From Streptomyces mirabilis (GTDB lineage: Bacteria > Actinomycetota > Actinomycetes > Streptomycetales > Streptomycetaceae), in the NCBI RefSeq assembly GCF_039503195.1, contig NZ_JBCJKP010000001.1:10903748-10967747 (forward strand): a DNA stretch of 64,000 nucleotides. Reading direction: 5' to 3'. This document shows positions 35,588 to 44,474 of this stretch, in pieces. Position 1 is the stretch's first letter. Each line of letters begins with the position of its first letter. The notes beneath the pieces are model-generated. The model saw nothing but the letters and a program-made list of their open reading frames with translations, searched no databases and was not told the origin of the DNA. Position numbers and translations under genes: made by a program.

Positions 35588-37972
35588 CTATCCCGACCTG
35601 CCTGACGGCAGCGGGAGAGGTTGTTCGGTCCAGACGGTCTTGCCGTCGGAGGTGTAGCGGACGCCCCAGGTCTGCGCGAGCTGCGCGCAGATGAACAGGC
35701 CCCGTCCGCCTTCGTCGACCGTCCGGGCATGGCGCAGGCGTGGTGCGAGGGCACCGGTGTCTTGGACCTCGCAGGTAAGGACGCGGTGCTTGATGATGCG
35801 CAGTCGCACGGGCGGAGAGCCGTAGCGGACGGCATTGGTCACCAGTTCGCTGACGATCACTTCGGTGGCATACGCGGTCTCGTCGTCCACGCCCCATGTG
35901 GCCAGCTGCTCTCGGGCACGAGCGCGCGCCGTGCCGACGGCCGAGGGATGGTGGTCCAGATGCCAGGTGGTGACCTCGTCAGCGGGAATGGCGCGGGTCC
36001 GGGCCAGGAGGAGGATGGTATCGGTGGGACGGCTATCCCTGCGCAACCGGTACAGGGCGTCATCGCATATCTCCTGCACGGGGCGCTCAGGGCAGTCCCC
36101 CAGCACCTCCCGGAGGGAGTCCACCTTGCCCAGGCGGCCCGATGGGCAGGAGGGCAGGAGGGAGACGGTGTAGAGGGCGAGGATGCTGCCCTCCGCGACG
36201 CCAACCGTGGTGGCGGCAAAAGGCGGTCCTTCGGTACTGCCCAGCGGAGGTCCACTGGGGTGATCGAAGATCTCGGTGGTGCCGTCCGGGTGGGTGATCA
36301 CGGGTGGTGGATGGCCGGCCCGGGCGATGGTACAGGTGCGGGCAATGGGGTCGTAGACCGCATACGCACAGCTTGCGGTGAGCGGCTGATGGCGCAAGGG
36401 ATCACCGGTGGGAAGCGCGGCCCGTTCACCGGCCAGGCGCGTTGCGGTGTCGTTGAGGCGTGCGAGGAGTTCGTCGGGGTCCACGTCGAGTGCGGCCAGG
36501 GTGTGGATGGCGGTCCGCAGCTGGCCCATCGTGGTCGCGGTGTGGATGCCCTGTCCGGCAACCTCGCCGACCACCAGCGCGGTACGGGCGTTCGGCAGAG
36601 CGAAGATGTCCACCCAGCCGCCCGCTCCCTGGCTGCCGGGCACGAGCAAGGAGGCGGTTTCGAGGGTAGGGTCCGAGGGCCGCCATGGCGGCAGCAGATG
36701 GCGCTGGATGGTTGTGGCGATCGTATGCTCGCGGGTGTAATGCCGGGCGTCGTTGATGCACAGGGCCGTGTAGTCAGCCACTTCCTTGGCGAGGGCGACA
36801 TCCTTTTCATCGAAGGCACCAGCGTGCTCCGTTCGATACAGGCTGATCAGTCCGATCACGGTGCCGTACAGCGTCAGAGGCATCACGAGAAGTGCGCGGA
36901 CCCCGGAGGCGCGGATCGCGCGGGCACGCAGGGGGTCGGCCGCCAGCCAGGGCGTGTCAGGACCTAGGGGGACAACGCGAGGCTTGAGGTCGCCCAGAGT
37001 TTGTGCGTAGGGGGTCGGGAACGGCAGAGCGCGCACGTCGTCCACCGGATGCGCTTGCACCTGCTGCTCGACATCCCCGTGCCGAAAGGCCATGCGGCGC
37101 AACGGGACACCCTGATCGAGAGGAGCGAGCGGGGGTTCCTCACCCCGCACCACGGCATCCACCACTTCCACCACGGCGGCGTCTGCGAAGCCTGGTACGA
37201 GGGCTTCGACCAAGTCGCGGCAGGTGGCCAACACGTCGAGGGTCTGTCCCACCCGCTCCCGTACCAAGCCCCAGACACGCAGACTGGCGACCGCCCGCTC
37301 ACGGTCGCCGGCAGTAGCCAGCACTGCCGCCACCCCCAGATTCGCACCGTGCCGGTCCTCCAGGCGGAATGCCGAGATGTCCATGATGCGCGGTCGGCCC
37401 GAAACGCCCCTGGGAGACACGTACACCACGCGCTCGGGGGAGGGCGCCCCGCTGTCCAGCACCGCGCGGAGCATCGCCTCCACCTCGCCGGGGGGCGAGA
37501 ACTCGTAGGCGTCGGTGAGTCGGCGCCCAAGGATCCGTTCCAGGGTCCCGCCGCACATCTTCTGTGCGGCGACGTTCGCCGCCGCTATTTGCAACCCCGT
37601 GTCCAGAACGTACAGGCCAACCGGTACCCGGGTGAACAAGGCCTCAAGCACCACGGTGCCTCCATCAGGCGCCGGTGCTCCGTAAGTTGGCGCCTGGAAG
37701 AGGCCCCAGACCAAAGAGCCGTCCTGACGTGGCAGGGGTCGCACCCGCAAGTCTTTGGCGACAACGTGGCCGCTCGCGTCGTACAGCGCCACTTCATCTC
37801 GACCCGGTTCCGCTTGCTGGTCAGCCACAGCTGCTGTGCGGGCCAGCCAAGGCGTGATGGACCGCCCGAGCACCTCATCCGCTCCACGCCCCAGCAATGC
37901 CTCTGCCTGGCGGCTCCACTGCACCACGATGCCCGAGCCGTCCACGACCATCAGCGGATCATCGCCTGCCAC
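35588..37972 (-). CDS. PAS-GAF-PP2C(SpoIIE)-HATPase regulator with altered phosphatase motifs
   Basis: 794 residues from a GTG at 37972 (AGDDPLMVVDGSGIVVQWSR), preferred because GGGAGG lies 8 bases upstream. Domains in order: PAS (~1-100), second PAS (~105-225), GAF (~230-410), SpoIIE-type PP2C (~420-640) and an RsbW-like ATPase (~650-790; N box SELVTNAVRYGSPP, G box GGRGLFICAQLAQ). Such proteins usually switch anti-sigma/anti-anti-sigma partners by stress. Here the first metal motif GDV is GEV (residue ~470), LYTDGL is LYTVSL, and the final DD is TD. The phosphatase may be weak or dead while the kinase-type domain looks intact. No partner gene is adjacent. Confidence 0.85.
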   Translation of the reverse strand: MAGDDPLMVVDGSGIVVQWSRQAEALLGRGADEVLGRSITPWLARTAAVADQQAEPGRDEVALYDASGHVVAKDLRVRPLPRQDGSLVWGLFQAPTYGAPAPDGGTVVLEALFTRVPVGLYVLDTGLQIAAANVAAQKMCGGTLERILGRRLTDAYEFSPPGEVEAMLRAVLDSGAPSPERVVYVSPRGVSGRPRIMDISAFRLEDRHGANLGVAAVLATAGDRERAVASLRVWGLVRERVGQTLDVLATCRDLVEALVPGFADAAVVEVVDAVVRGEEPPLAPLDQGVPLRRMAFRHGDVEQQVQAHPVDDVRALPFPTPYAQTLGDLKPRVVPLGPDTPWLAADPLRARAIRASGVRALLVMPLTLYGTVIGLISLYRTEHAGAFDEKDVALAKEVADYTALCINDARHYTREHTIATTIQRHLLPPWRPSDPTLETASLLVPGSQGAGGWVDIFALPNARTALVVGEVAGQGIHTATTMGQLRTAIHTLAALDVDPDELLARLNDTATRLAGERAALPTGDPLRHQPLTASCAYAVYDPIARTCTIARAGHPPPVITHPDGTTEIFDHPSGPPLGSTEGPPFAATTVGVAEGSILALYTVSLLPSCPSGRLGKVDSLREVLGDCPERPVQEICDDALYRLRRDSRPTDTILLLARTRAIPADEVTTWHLDHHPSAVGTARARAREQLATWGVDDETAYATEVIVSELVTNAVRYGSPPVRLRIIKHRVLTCEVQDTGALAPRLRHARTVDEGGRGLFICAQLAQTWGVRYTSDGKTVWTEQPLPLPSGRSG

Positions 37973-38589
37973 GGCAATCGCCTCCCTCCCCTCCCAGCCT
38001 GCCCTCACTCTTCCTGCGCCGCGCATCGGCCAAAGCCGCAACCGGCAACCCGACCCCCGCAGGCCGACCGAAGGTGGCTCCTCCAGATCCCGCGGACCTG
38101 CGCCCGCCCCAGCGGAGGTGCCCGGCCCGTGAACGCCCACCGGGCAGCGGGACTGTGCCGGATGGTGTGGAACGAGGGCAGTAGCGGCGGTCCGGGGATG
38201 AGCCGGCGTCCTTGCTCTCTCCGGTGATCTGGTCTTTGGGGGAGCTGACGGAATGCGCTGGTCAGGCACCAACTTTTAGGGCGGGCTGTTGCCCGGAGAG
38301 CGCGCCCGGGGGTCGACGGTGTACACCATCAGGTCGGCCACGGATGGGTCGCGCCGGATCGGCCGCAGCGCACCGCGCCTCTGCAGTGGCCGCATGGAGA
38401 GGGCCTTCCCGGATGAGATGGGCGCCTCCTCGTGCGCCACATCCTCAGCCCGCCCGACCACGGGCCGCTGGCGACCTCCAGGGGCAGGAATCACGGGCCG
38501 TCCCGCCCGTTCGGGCGCCGTACGCAGGTCCGCAGGAGTGACCGCCACCACGGGCGGCGAGTCCCCCTCGCTCGCCTACGGATTGATAA
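37973..38589. other. Intergenic stretch without a clear gene
   Basis: A leftward 91-codon frame (38276-38551) has ordinary composition but no motif and ends in non-coding-like Pro/Arg sequence. I do not call it. The right end is the promoter of the truncated tetR. Confidence 0.3.
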
Positions 38590-38602
38590 CATACATTGTA
38601 TG
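38590..38602. promoter_or_regulatory. Palindrome overlapping the tetR start codon
   Basis: CATACA-t-TGTATG is a perfect 6+1+6 palindrome that includes the ATG at 38600. The preceding TTGATAAC is AT-rich and promoter-like, so the transcript may have a very short leader. TetR proteins of this type bind such palindromes. Confidence 0.5.
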
Positions 38603-38971
38603 GAAAGAGTGAAGCGTACCCCTAGAGGTACTCGGAAGAGGGATGTGCCTCTGACCGAGGCAGGGATCTGCACCTCCGCCCTGCGGCTCATCGATGCGGA
38701 CGGGGTCGAGGCGCTCACGATGCGCAAACTCGCCGCCGCGCTGGACGCGAACCCCATGTCGCTGTACCACCACGTGCCGAACAAGGAAGCCTTGCTGCGT
38801 GGCGTGGCGAGAATGGTCGGCGCCCGGTTCCGCACCGTGACACTGGAGGACGCTCCCTGGCAGGAGCGCATGCGCCTGCTTGCCACGGATTTCCGGACGT
38901 TGGCACACCGCCATCCCAACCTCATGGCCTATTCGTTCAGCCAGCCGGACTTCATCCAGCCCGAAGATTGA
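38600..38971 (+). pseudogene. TetR-family regulator, C-terminally truncated
   Basis: 123 residues against a usual ~200. The HTH is intact (GVEALTMRKLAAALDANPMS, LYHHVPNKEALL) and belongs to the TetR/TetR_C group whose third helix ends MSLYHHV. The ligand-binding domain stops after AYSFSQPDFIQPED. Downstream sequence to 39066 has no continuation and leads into an IS5-type element, so an insertion or deletion probably removed the rest. It might still bind DNA but could not respond normally. Confidence 0.75.
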
Positions 38972-39066
38972 GTAGGCGCGGGCGCCGTGGCCGGTGACGG
39001 CTCCGTTTGAGTCCCGCCGAGCGCTTCTCGCGCACGTGACTTGGAGCTGGCGCGGATGGTGGTCCG

Positions 39067-39871
39067 TCACGGGGTGCGGCGGGGACGGTCCTCCCAGCGG
39101 TGAGTGGTCCACGCTCGGCGGATCAGACTGCGCGCGGTGATGATGGTGTCGGCGAGGTCAGCGGGCGAGGCGGTGGAAGGCGTTCTGCCAGGTGTGGGTC
39201 CGTTCGACGTACCACCTCTGGCTTGCCTGGACGGGCGCCTTCTCACCCCTGTGCGCGATGCGGCCGTGCAGGCCGCGTTCGTCGAGCAGGGTGCGGGTCT
39301 TGTCCGAGTCGTAGCCGGCATCCAGGTGCACGGCGATGTCGTCGGGGAGCGGTCCCAGGTCGTCCAGGCGGTCCAGGGGCGGGGCGAGTAGCGGGGAGTC
39401 GTGCCGGTTCGCTCCGGCCAGCACGCGCCCCAGCGGAATTCCGTAACCGTCCGTCATGCCCGAGCGTTTCAGGCCCTGTTTGCCGCGATCGACCGGTGAG
39501 CGCCCCGCGGCCTCTCCGCCGCTGGGGGCTTTGGTGATGGAGCCGTCGACGGCGATCTGGTCGAGGAGGAGGCCGACGATCCGGTCGTAAGACTCCAGGG
39601 CGATTTGCTTGAGTTTGGCGAAGATGCCGAGCCGGATCCACTCGTCGCGGCGGTTGCGGATCGTAGTGGCCGAGCAGGTTGTGTCGGCGATCGGCTGGTA
39701 GGAGCAGCCGAATCGCAGGAGCTGCAGCATCTTGGCGAAGACGATCCGGTCGCTGATGCGTAGGCGGTGGCAGCCCAGCTGATGCGTCGGTGCGTAGGTC
39801 GACCGCTCGGGCAACAGAGCGGCGAATTGGCCCCAGAGCGGTTCGGTCAGCCATGATGGAAGTACTGGCAC
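39067..39871 (-). pseudogene. IS5-family transposase with internal deletion
   Basis: A GTG at 39871 begins PVLPSWLTEPLWGQFAALLP, with an N-terminal HTH-like region and DDE parts LLLDQIAVDGSITKAPSGGE, VHLDAGYDSDKTRTLL and WYVERTHTWQNAFHRLA. After FHRLA, ~20 residues are missing and the frame changes: DLADTIITARSLIRRAWTTH is read in the next frame to a stop at 39067. The catalytic Asp residues remain, but the C-terminus is disrupted. Confidence 0.85.
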
Positions 39872-39927
39872 AGGTCTCCCCGATGATCACAGAGCGTCGC
39901 AACTCCATGATCACCAAGACCTGTGCC
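39867..39927. repeat. Inverted repeat covering the IS5 transposase start
   Basis: GGCACAGGTCT (39867-39877) and AGACCTGTGCC (39917-39927) are perfect complements around 39 bases. The left arm includes the GTG start of the transposase. Similar GATGATCAC/ATGATCACC words lie inside. Confidence 0.55.
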
Positions 39928-40005
39928 TGCTTTGCTACTGGGGTACCACCACCGTGTCTATCTGCGAGGCCTCTTGACCGGGCCGGAAATCCATAACTGC
40001 GGTGG

Positions 40006-40218
40006 TCAGGCTGCGGGCTTGCGGCTGGTGCCTCCCCGGGGACGGAACTGAGTCCCGGCATCGAGCAGGAGGCGGTGCACACCGGCCTACGAGCGACCGG
40101 AGCCCTCGGCCAGAGCCCGGATGGAAGCCCCCGCCTCGTACTGGACCTTCAGCCTGGCAGCGACCTTGTCGCGCTCCGGTCCGGGCCTCAGCTTGCGGGC
40201 CGGCGTCTTTCTGGACAT
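40006..40218 (-). pseudogene. Small HTH protein with premature TAG
   Basis: ATG 40218 starts MSRKTPARKLRPGPERDKVA, then GASIRALAEGSGRS, the pattern of a short (~70 residue) helix-turn-helix protein that is widespread in actinobacteria. TAG at 40087-40089 stands where Tyr (TAC) is normal. The same frame then runs on with GVHRLLLDAG, FRPRGGTSRKP to a natural stop at 40006. A single base change therefore halves the protein, removing the recognition helix. Confidence 0.7.
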
Positions 40219-40439
40219 GAGCGGTTCCCTCCCCGAAGTGACGACGGACCCCCGTGATCCCACGCACTGCCAGCGATCGGGCACCTCGTCATCCGAACCG
40301 TGCTGCGCGTGGACTCCAGCGCAGCTGCGTGTCGTCATGGGCAGCCACCCGGCCGAGCTCGATGGTGTTGCCGGAAGTTTCCACCACATCAGCTGGGGGC
40401 CCCTATGTCCTTCGTCGAGCCGTCGTGATGATGGCTGGC

Positions 40440-40766
40440 ATGACGGATGAGGTTCAGGGCTTGGGTCGTGAGAGCCGCCGGGGGTGGACGCCGCTGCCGT
40501 TCGCGGCGGATGAGCAGGATGCCGCGGCTGTCGGCTCTCTCCTGGCGGCGGGTGCGGAGGTGGATGCCCCCGACGAGCAGGGCAATACGCCTTTGTGGCG
40601 GGCGGTGTTCACATTTCGACGTGATGGCGCGGTGCTGTCGCTGCTGGTCGATGCCGGGGCCGATCCGGACATGGACAACCTTCATGGCGTGAGCCCGCGG
40701 CGCCTTGTCGGCTGGCGTATTGGTTCAGATGTCGCGGTGCATCTCGGGGATCGTCCTGTCTCATAG
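40440..40766 (+). CDS. Ankyrin-repeat protein
   Basis: 108 residues from ATG 40440 (an ATG four codons earlier is possible). About two and a half ankyrin repeats are visible: GWTPLPFAADEQDAAAVGSL, AAGAEVDAPDEQGNTPLWRA and SLLVDAGADPDMDNLHGVSP. Short ankyrin proteins in Streptomyces are protein-binding and are often immunity-like partners or stand alone. No toxin gene is adjacent, so no function is assigned. Confidence 0.82.
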   Translation: MTDEVQGLGRESRRGWTPLPFAADEQDAAAVGSLLAAGAEVDAPDEQGNTPLWRAVFTFRRDGAVLSLLVDAGADPDMDNLHGVSPRRLVGWRIGSDVAVHLGDRPVS

Positions 40767-41084
40767 TGCAGTTTCCGCAGGTCACGCGGCTTTGGCGGGC
40801 TGCGGCTCATAGAAGGTTCCGTTGCGGAGCACGAGTTCGACGTGCTCTTACGGGCTGCCCCGCGATTGCTGAGATCTGAGCGCATGACGCCGCTCGGGAC
40901 TGACAGCGGTGGAGAGGGGGCTGCCCCGCGTTGCTCCACGGCATGGGGAACCCTGTGGTGGATCCGGCATGGATCGCCGATGCTCTTGAGCATGTCCAAC
41001 AACGTCGATACACATCGTGATCACGACCCACGAACCGCGGGCTCCTCCAACGAACGGTCCGCCCGGCACTTTGGGTGGTCGAAT
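40767..41084. other. Intergenic stretch with a short transposase-like scrap
   Basis: On the minus strand VELVLRNGTFYEPQPAKAA (about 40785-40840) reads like the tail of a gene, but I cannot assign it. The rest is the leader of the DinB gene, where several in-frame ATGs precede the chosen one. Confidence 0.25.
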
Positions 41085-41606
41085 ATGTTCGTCGACCCCG
41101 GTGAGGACCCGCGGACCGATGGAGGGTTCGAGGGTGAGCGGGCCGTCCTCACGGGGTACCTGCGCGACCAGCGGCTGACGCTCGAATTGAAGTGCTCCGG
41201 TCTCGATGCCGCCGCCCTGGCTCGTCGTTCGGTGGAGCCGTCCAATCTGTCGTTGCTGGGGCTCGTGCGCCACATGGCCGGGGTGGAGCAGAAATGGTTC
41301 CGGCAGGTACTGGCGGGGCAGGCTGCGCCGCGGCACTACCGCTCCGATGGCGACCCCGACGGAGACTTCAACGGCGCGGTGCCCGACCCGGAGGTCGTCG
41401 CAGAGGCTTGGACCACCTGGCGGGCAGAGGTCGCGTTCGCCGAACGGTTCACGGCCGAGGCACCCGATCTCAGCGTCACCGGCACGGTCGGCCAGGAGCC
41501 GATGCAACTTCGGGAGGTGCTGGTGCACGTGATCGAGGAGTACGCCCGGCACAACGGTCACGCCGACTTTCTGCGTGAGCGGATCGACGGCCGAGTGGGG
41601 CAGTAG
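41085..41606 (+). CDS. DinB-family (DUF664) protein
   Basis: 173 residues from the ATG at 41085. The frame is open further upstream (ATG 40992 is an alternative), but similarity starts with GERAVLTGYLRDQRL. The four-helix DinB/YfiT fold is shown by SLLGLVRHMAGVEQKWFRQV and VLVHVIEEYARHNGHADFLR. The three His in these blocks form the usual divalent-metal site. Many actinobacterial members are thiol- or metal-dependent transferases. No partner is adjacent. Confidence 0.85.
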   Translation: MFVDPGEDPRTDGGFEGERAVLTGYLRDQRLTLELKCSGLDAAALARRSVEPSNLSLLGLVRHMAGVEQKWFRQVLAGQAAPRHYRSDGDPDGDFNGAVPDPEVVAEAWTTWRAEVAFAERFTAEAPDLSVTGTVGQEPMQLREVLVHVIEEYARHNGHADFLRERIDGRVGQ

Positions 41607-41703
41607 ACGGCGCAGCGGGATACCGAGCCCACGGATTCCGCCCGCCCCTTGCCGACCGCGCAGGGAAGAGTGACGCAGCGATGGCCGTGCGGGTTCTTGT
41701 GGT

Positions 41704-42687
41704 GTGAACATCAAGCAGGCCCGCGCGGCCATATCGCATCCAGCCTTCTGCGGCGTCTCGCCTCAGCATCTCGGCGAGTTGACCGAAGAACTCGCTCCAC
41801 GCTGGGAAGCGCGCTGCGAGTCCGGCCGCCGTGAGCGGCGCCAGGGTGCTCGCCGACGGCAGGCCGGCGCCGGACCGAAGTACGAACTGGTCTTTACCGA
41901 CCGGCTGCTGGTGACCCTGGTCCACCTGCGCACCGGTCTCACGCACGAGGCCCTGGCCGTGATCTACGAGGTGGGCTCCTCCACCATCGGCCGCGCGATC
42001 AGCGAAATCCGCCTGCTGCTGGCCGAGCGCGGGTTCGCCGTGCCCGACCGACCCGGCCTCCGGCTGCGCACGCTGGAGGACGTATTCGCCTACGCCGCAG
42101 CCGAGAACGTGACCCTCAGGATCGACGGCACCGAGACCCAGGTACGCCGTCCCAAGGCGCACCGCCCCGGTCGGCGGGCCTTCGTCTCCGGCAAGCGCAA
42201 GCAGAACACAATCAAGACCACGACAATCAGCGACCATCAGGGCCGTACCCTCTGGTCCGGCGCCATGCGGCCCGGTCGGATGCACGACCAGACCGCGATC
42301 CGTACCGAGGGGATCGCCGAGCAGTTCCGGCTGCACCCAACAGTCAGGGCCGAGGTCGACGAGGGCTACCGGGGCCTGGCCAACGAGTTTCCCAACCAGG
42401 TCAGCGCACCGCCGAGGAAACCGACTGACATCGACAACGCACCGCTGACCGAGCGGTACGGATGGCGTGAGATGCGTCGCCGCCAGTCGTCCCGCCGGAT
42501 CTGCGTCGAGCACGCCAATGCCGAACACCGGCAATGGCAACCCCTACAGCGGTACACCGGCCGGCGCGAGGAGTACGGGGAGATTCACCGGGCCGTAGCC
42601 GGCCTGGTCTCCGACCGCGCCGCCAAGCGGGCCACCCGACGCAAGCCCAGCTCCGAACTCGTCCTCGCCCGCTCGATGGCCTGCTGA
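41704..42687 (+). CDS. IS5-type transposase (HTH_4 plus DDE_4)
   Basis: 327 residues, GTG start at 41704. An N-terminal HTH (LVHLRTGLTHEALAVIYEVG, GSSTIGRAISEI) is followed by the DDE domain: NVTLRIDGTETQVRRPKAHR, TTISDHQGRTLWSGAMRPGR and VRAEVDEGYRGLANEFP. The length is complete and no interruption is seen, so this may be one of the few intact transposases here. I could not identify terminal repeats with confidence. Confidence 0.88.
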   Translation: MNIKQARAAISHPAFCGVSPQHLGELTEELAPRWEARCESGRRERRQGARRRQAGAGPKYELVFTDRLLVTLVHLRTGLTHEALAVIYEVGSSTIGRAISEIRLLLAERGFAVPDRPGLRLRTLEDVFAYAAAENVTLRIDGTETQVRRPKAHRPGRRAFVSGKRKQNTIKTTTISDHQGRTLWSGAMRPGRMHDQTAIRTEGIAEQFRLHPTVRAEVDEGYRGLANEFPNQVSAPPRKPTDIDNAPLTERYGWREMRRRQSSRRICVEHANAEHRQWQPLQRYTGRREEYGEIHRAVAGLVSDRAAKRATRRKPSSELVLARSMAC

Positions 42688-42943
42688 ATCAGCCACTAGC
42701 TGAACCCCAGGCCAGCACGCCCCAACATCAATCGCGGGTCAGCCCGTTAGACGGCCGCCTTGCGGCCGGACGAGTGTAGGCCGGACAGCCCACCGAAGAA
42801 CCAGTACGCCAATCGATCGAATCACACCTGATTCCCGATAGACCCTTGCGGCGAACGCAGTATCGAGGGGTGATGCGGTGGGTGCTTCGCCATGGCGGCC
42901 CGCGCGGGTCGGGGACCACAGGCCGGGATTACCCCCTTCGCCG
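42688..42943. other. Downstream end of the IS element and spacer
   Basis: A small stem GGCCGCCTTGCGGCC lies at about 42751-42765. No gene is seen on either strand. Confidence 0.3.
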
Positions 42944-42978
42944 CCGCCCCCCGGCCCCGGGACCTGGTCCGGGGGCGG
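42944..42978 (-). terminator. GC-rich hairpin behind the qor2-like gene
   Basis: CCGCCCCCCGG (42944-42954) pairs with CCGGGGGCGG (42969-42978) with one bulged base, 50 bases beyond the stop of the leftward oxidoreductase gene. Confidence 0.5.
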
Positions 42979-43028
42979 TGAACACCGCCCGGGTGTGCGG
43001 TGGTGGCGTCCGCCGCCGGGAACCCGTG

Positions 43029-43889
43029 TCAGCGCAGCGCGTCGGCGACCGCGTCGGCCAGGGACGTGGTCGGCCGTCCGATCAGGCGGCTCAGGTCGCC
43101 GGAGCCGGTGAACAGCTCGCCGCGGCCCAGGCCGAGGTCGGCGTCGGCGAGGACGTCCGCCAGCGCGGTGGGCAGGCCCACGCTGGTCAGCGCCTCGGCG
43201 AGCTTCTCCGCCGGTAGATCGGTGTAGGCGATCGGCTTCCCGGTGGCTGCCGAGACCGTCGCGGCGAGCTCGGCCAGGGTGAAGGCCTCGTCGCCGCCCA
43301 GCTCGTACACCGCGCCGGTGTGGCCTTCGGTGGTCAGCACGGCCGTGGCGGCCTCGGCGTAGTCGGCGCGGGAGGCGGCGCTGACCCTTCCCTCGCCCGC
43401 GGCCCCGATGACCGCGCCGTGCTGGAGGACCAAGGGCAGCTGAGCGGTGTAGTTCTCCAGGTACCAGCTGTTGCGCAGCAGCACGCTGGGGACGCCGTGC
43501 TCACGCAGGTACTCCTCGGTGGCGCGATGGGTCGCGGCGAGGATCGTGGTGGCTGTGTCGGCGTGCGCCATGCTCGTGTACGCCACCAGTGACACACCCG
43601 CGGCCAGCGCCGCGTCGATGGCACGCCGATGGTTGGCGAGGCGCTCGTCCACGGGGATCGAGGCCGAGATCAGCAGCAGCTTGTCGGCTCCCGCGAAGGC
43701 CGCCGCGAGGCTGTCCGGGTCGGCGAAGTCGGCCCGGCGCGCCACGACACCGCGGTCGGCCAGGTCCTTGATCCCGGCGATGTCCCGGCCGGTCGCGACG
43801 ATCTCCGAGGCGGGAACTCCGCGCCGCAGCAACGCCTCGACGGTGAGCCTGCCCAGCTGACCAGTGGCTCCGGTGACAACGACTGACAT
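43029..43889 (-). CDS. NmrA-like NAD(P)H:quinone oxidoreductase (QorB/Qor2 type)
   Basis: 286 residues from ATG 43889 with GAGGA upstream. The N-terminus is a Rossmann motif (SVVVTGATGQLGRLTVEALL). The atypical-SDR features YTSMAHADT, YLREHGVPSVLLRNSWYLEN and the absence of a YxxxK pair match the NmrA-like QorB (YtfG) group, which reduces quinones with NADPH. It is divergent from an HxlR gene, the same layout as qor2-qorR in corynebacteria. Likely role is quinone or electrophile detoxification. Confidence 0.88.
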   Translation of the reverse strand: MSVVVTGATGQLGRLTVEALLRRGVPASEIVATGRDIAGIKDLADRGVVARRADFADPDSLAAAFAGADKLLLISASIPVDERLANHRRAIDAALAAGVSLVAYTSMAHADTATTILAATHRATEEYLREHGVPSVLLRNSWYLENYTAQLPLVLQHGAVIGAAGEGRVSAASRADYAEAATAVLTTEGHTGAVYELGGDEAFTLAELAATVSAATGKPIAYTDLPAEKLAEALTSVGLPTALADVLADADLGLGRGELFTGSGDLSRLIGRPTTSLADAVADALR

Positions 43890-43962
43890 TGACGATCCTC
43901 ATTTCCGCCGCGGCCTTCCGCGGCACGGGGTCCACTATGAACTCGTGACTTACCATCAGGAA

Positions 43963-43999
43963 GTAGCCACCTTTCGGTAAGGTAGCCACCTGTCGGAAA
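43963..43999. promoter_or_regulatory. Two direct repeats in the divergent qor/HxlR promoter
   Basis: GTAGCCACCTTTCGGTAA (43963-43980) and GTAGCCACCTGTCGGAAA (43982-43999) match at 16 of 18 bases with a 19-base period, about two helical turns. They lie just before the HxlR start and are plausible tandem sites for that regulator. Confidence 0.6.
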
Positions 44000-44007
44000 G
44001 CAATGAG

Positions 44008-44412
44008 GTGAGGGCTGTGGCAACCGTCAAGGCTGTGACCGAGGCGACATCGTCGTGGGACCCGTACGCGCGCGGCTGCCCGTCACGGGACCTGCTCGAC
44101 CGGATCGGCGACAAATGGTCGATCCTCGTGCTGGGCGAGCTTGGCGAGCACGGGGTGTGCCGGTTCACCCAGCTGCGCACGCGGTTGTCGGGGGTGAGCG
44201 AGAAGATGCTCACCCAGACGCTGCGTGCCCTCGAACGCGACGGTCTGGTCCTGCGAACGATTTACCCGGCGGTGCCGGTGCGGGTGGAGTACGCGCTGAC
44301 GCCGCTGGGCGAGACACTCCGGGAGCCCCTGAAGGCGCTCAAGGAATGGTCGCTGCGGCACACGACGGAGGTCCTCGCCGCCCGAGAGGAGTACGACGCC
44401 CGCACCAGCTGA
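44008..44412 (+). CDS. HxlR/DUF24-family redox regulator, QorR-like
   Basis: 134 residues from GTG 44008 (GTG 44017 also possible). A winged helix follows the family exactly: GCPSRDLLDRIGDKWSILVL, FTQLRTRLSGVSEKMLTQTL, DGLVLRTIYPAVPVRVEYAL. The single N-terminal Cys24 (ARGCPSRD) is the conserved sensor position of YodB/QorR proteins, which oxidants or quinones modify to release DNA. It diverges from the Qor2-like gene across a pair of direct repeats. It probably represses both genes. Confidence 0.88.
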   Translation: MRAVATVKAVTEATSSWDPYARGCPSRDLLDRIGDKWSILVLGELGEHGVCRFTQLRTRLSGVSEKMLTQTLRALERDGLVLRTIYPAVPVRVEYALTPLGETLREPLKALKEWSLRHTTEVLAAREEYDARTS

Positions 44413-44474
44413 CACCACGTCACGTTGCTGGACGTCAACAAACCACCGCTAGTACTCCAGTCTGGGTTCGTGAT

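Noticed and set aside
38276..38551. 91-codon minus-strand frame beside the truncated tetR
   Set aside because: No motif. The C-terminal part looks non-coding, and a divergent TetR target would be expected to be an enzyme or pump.
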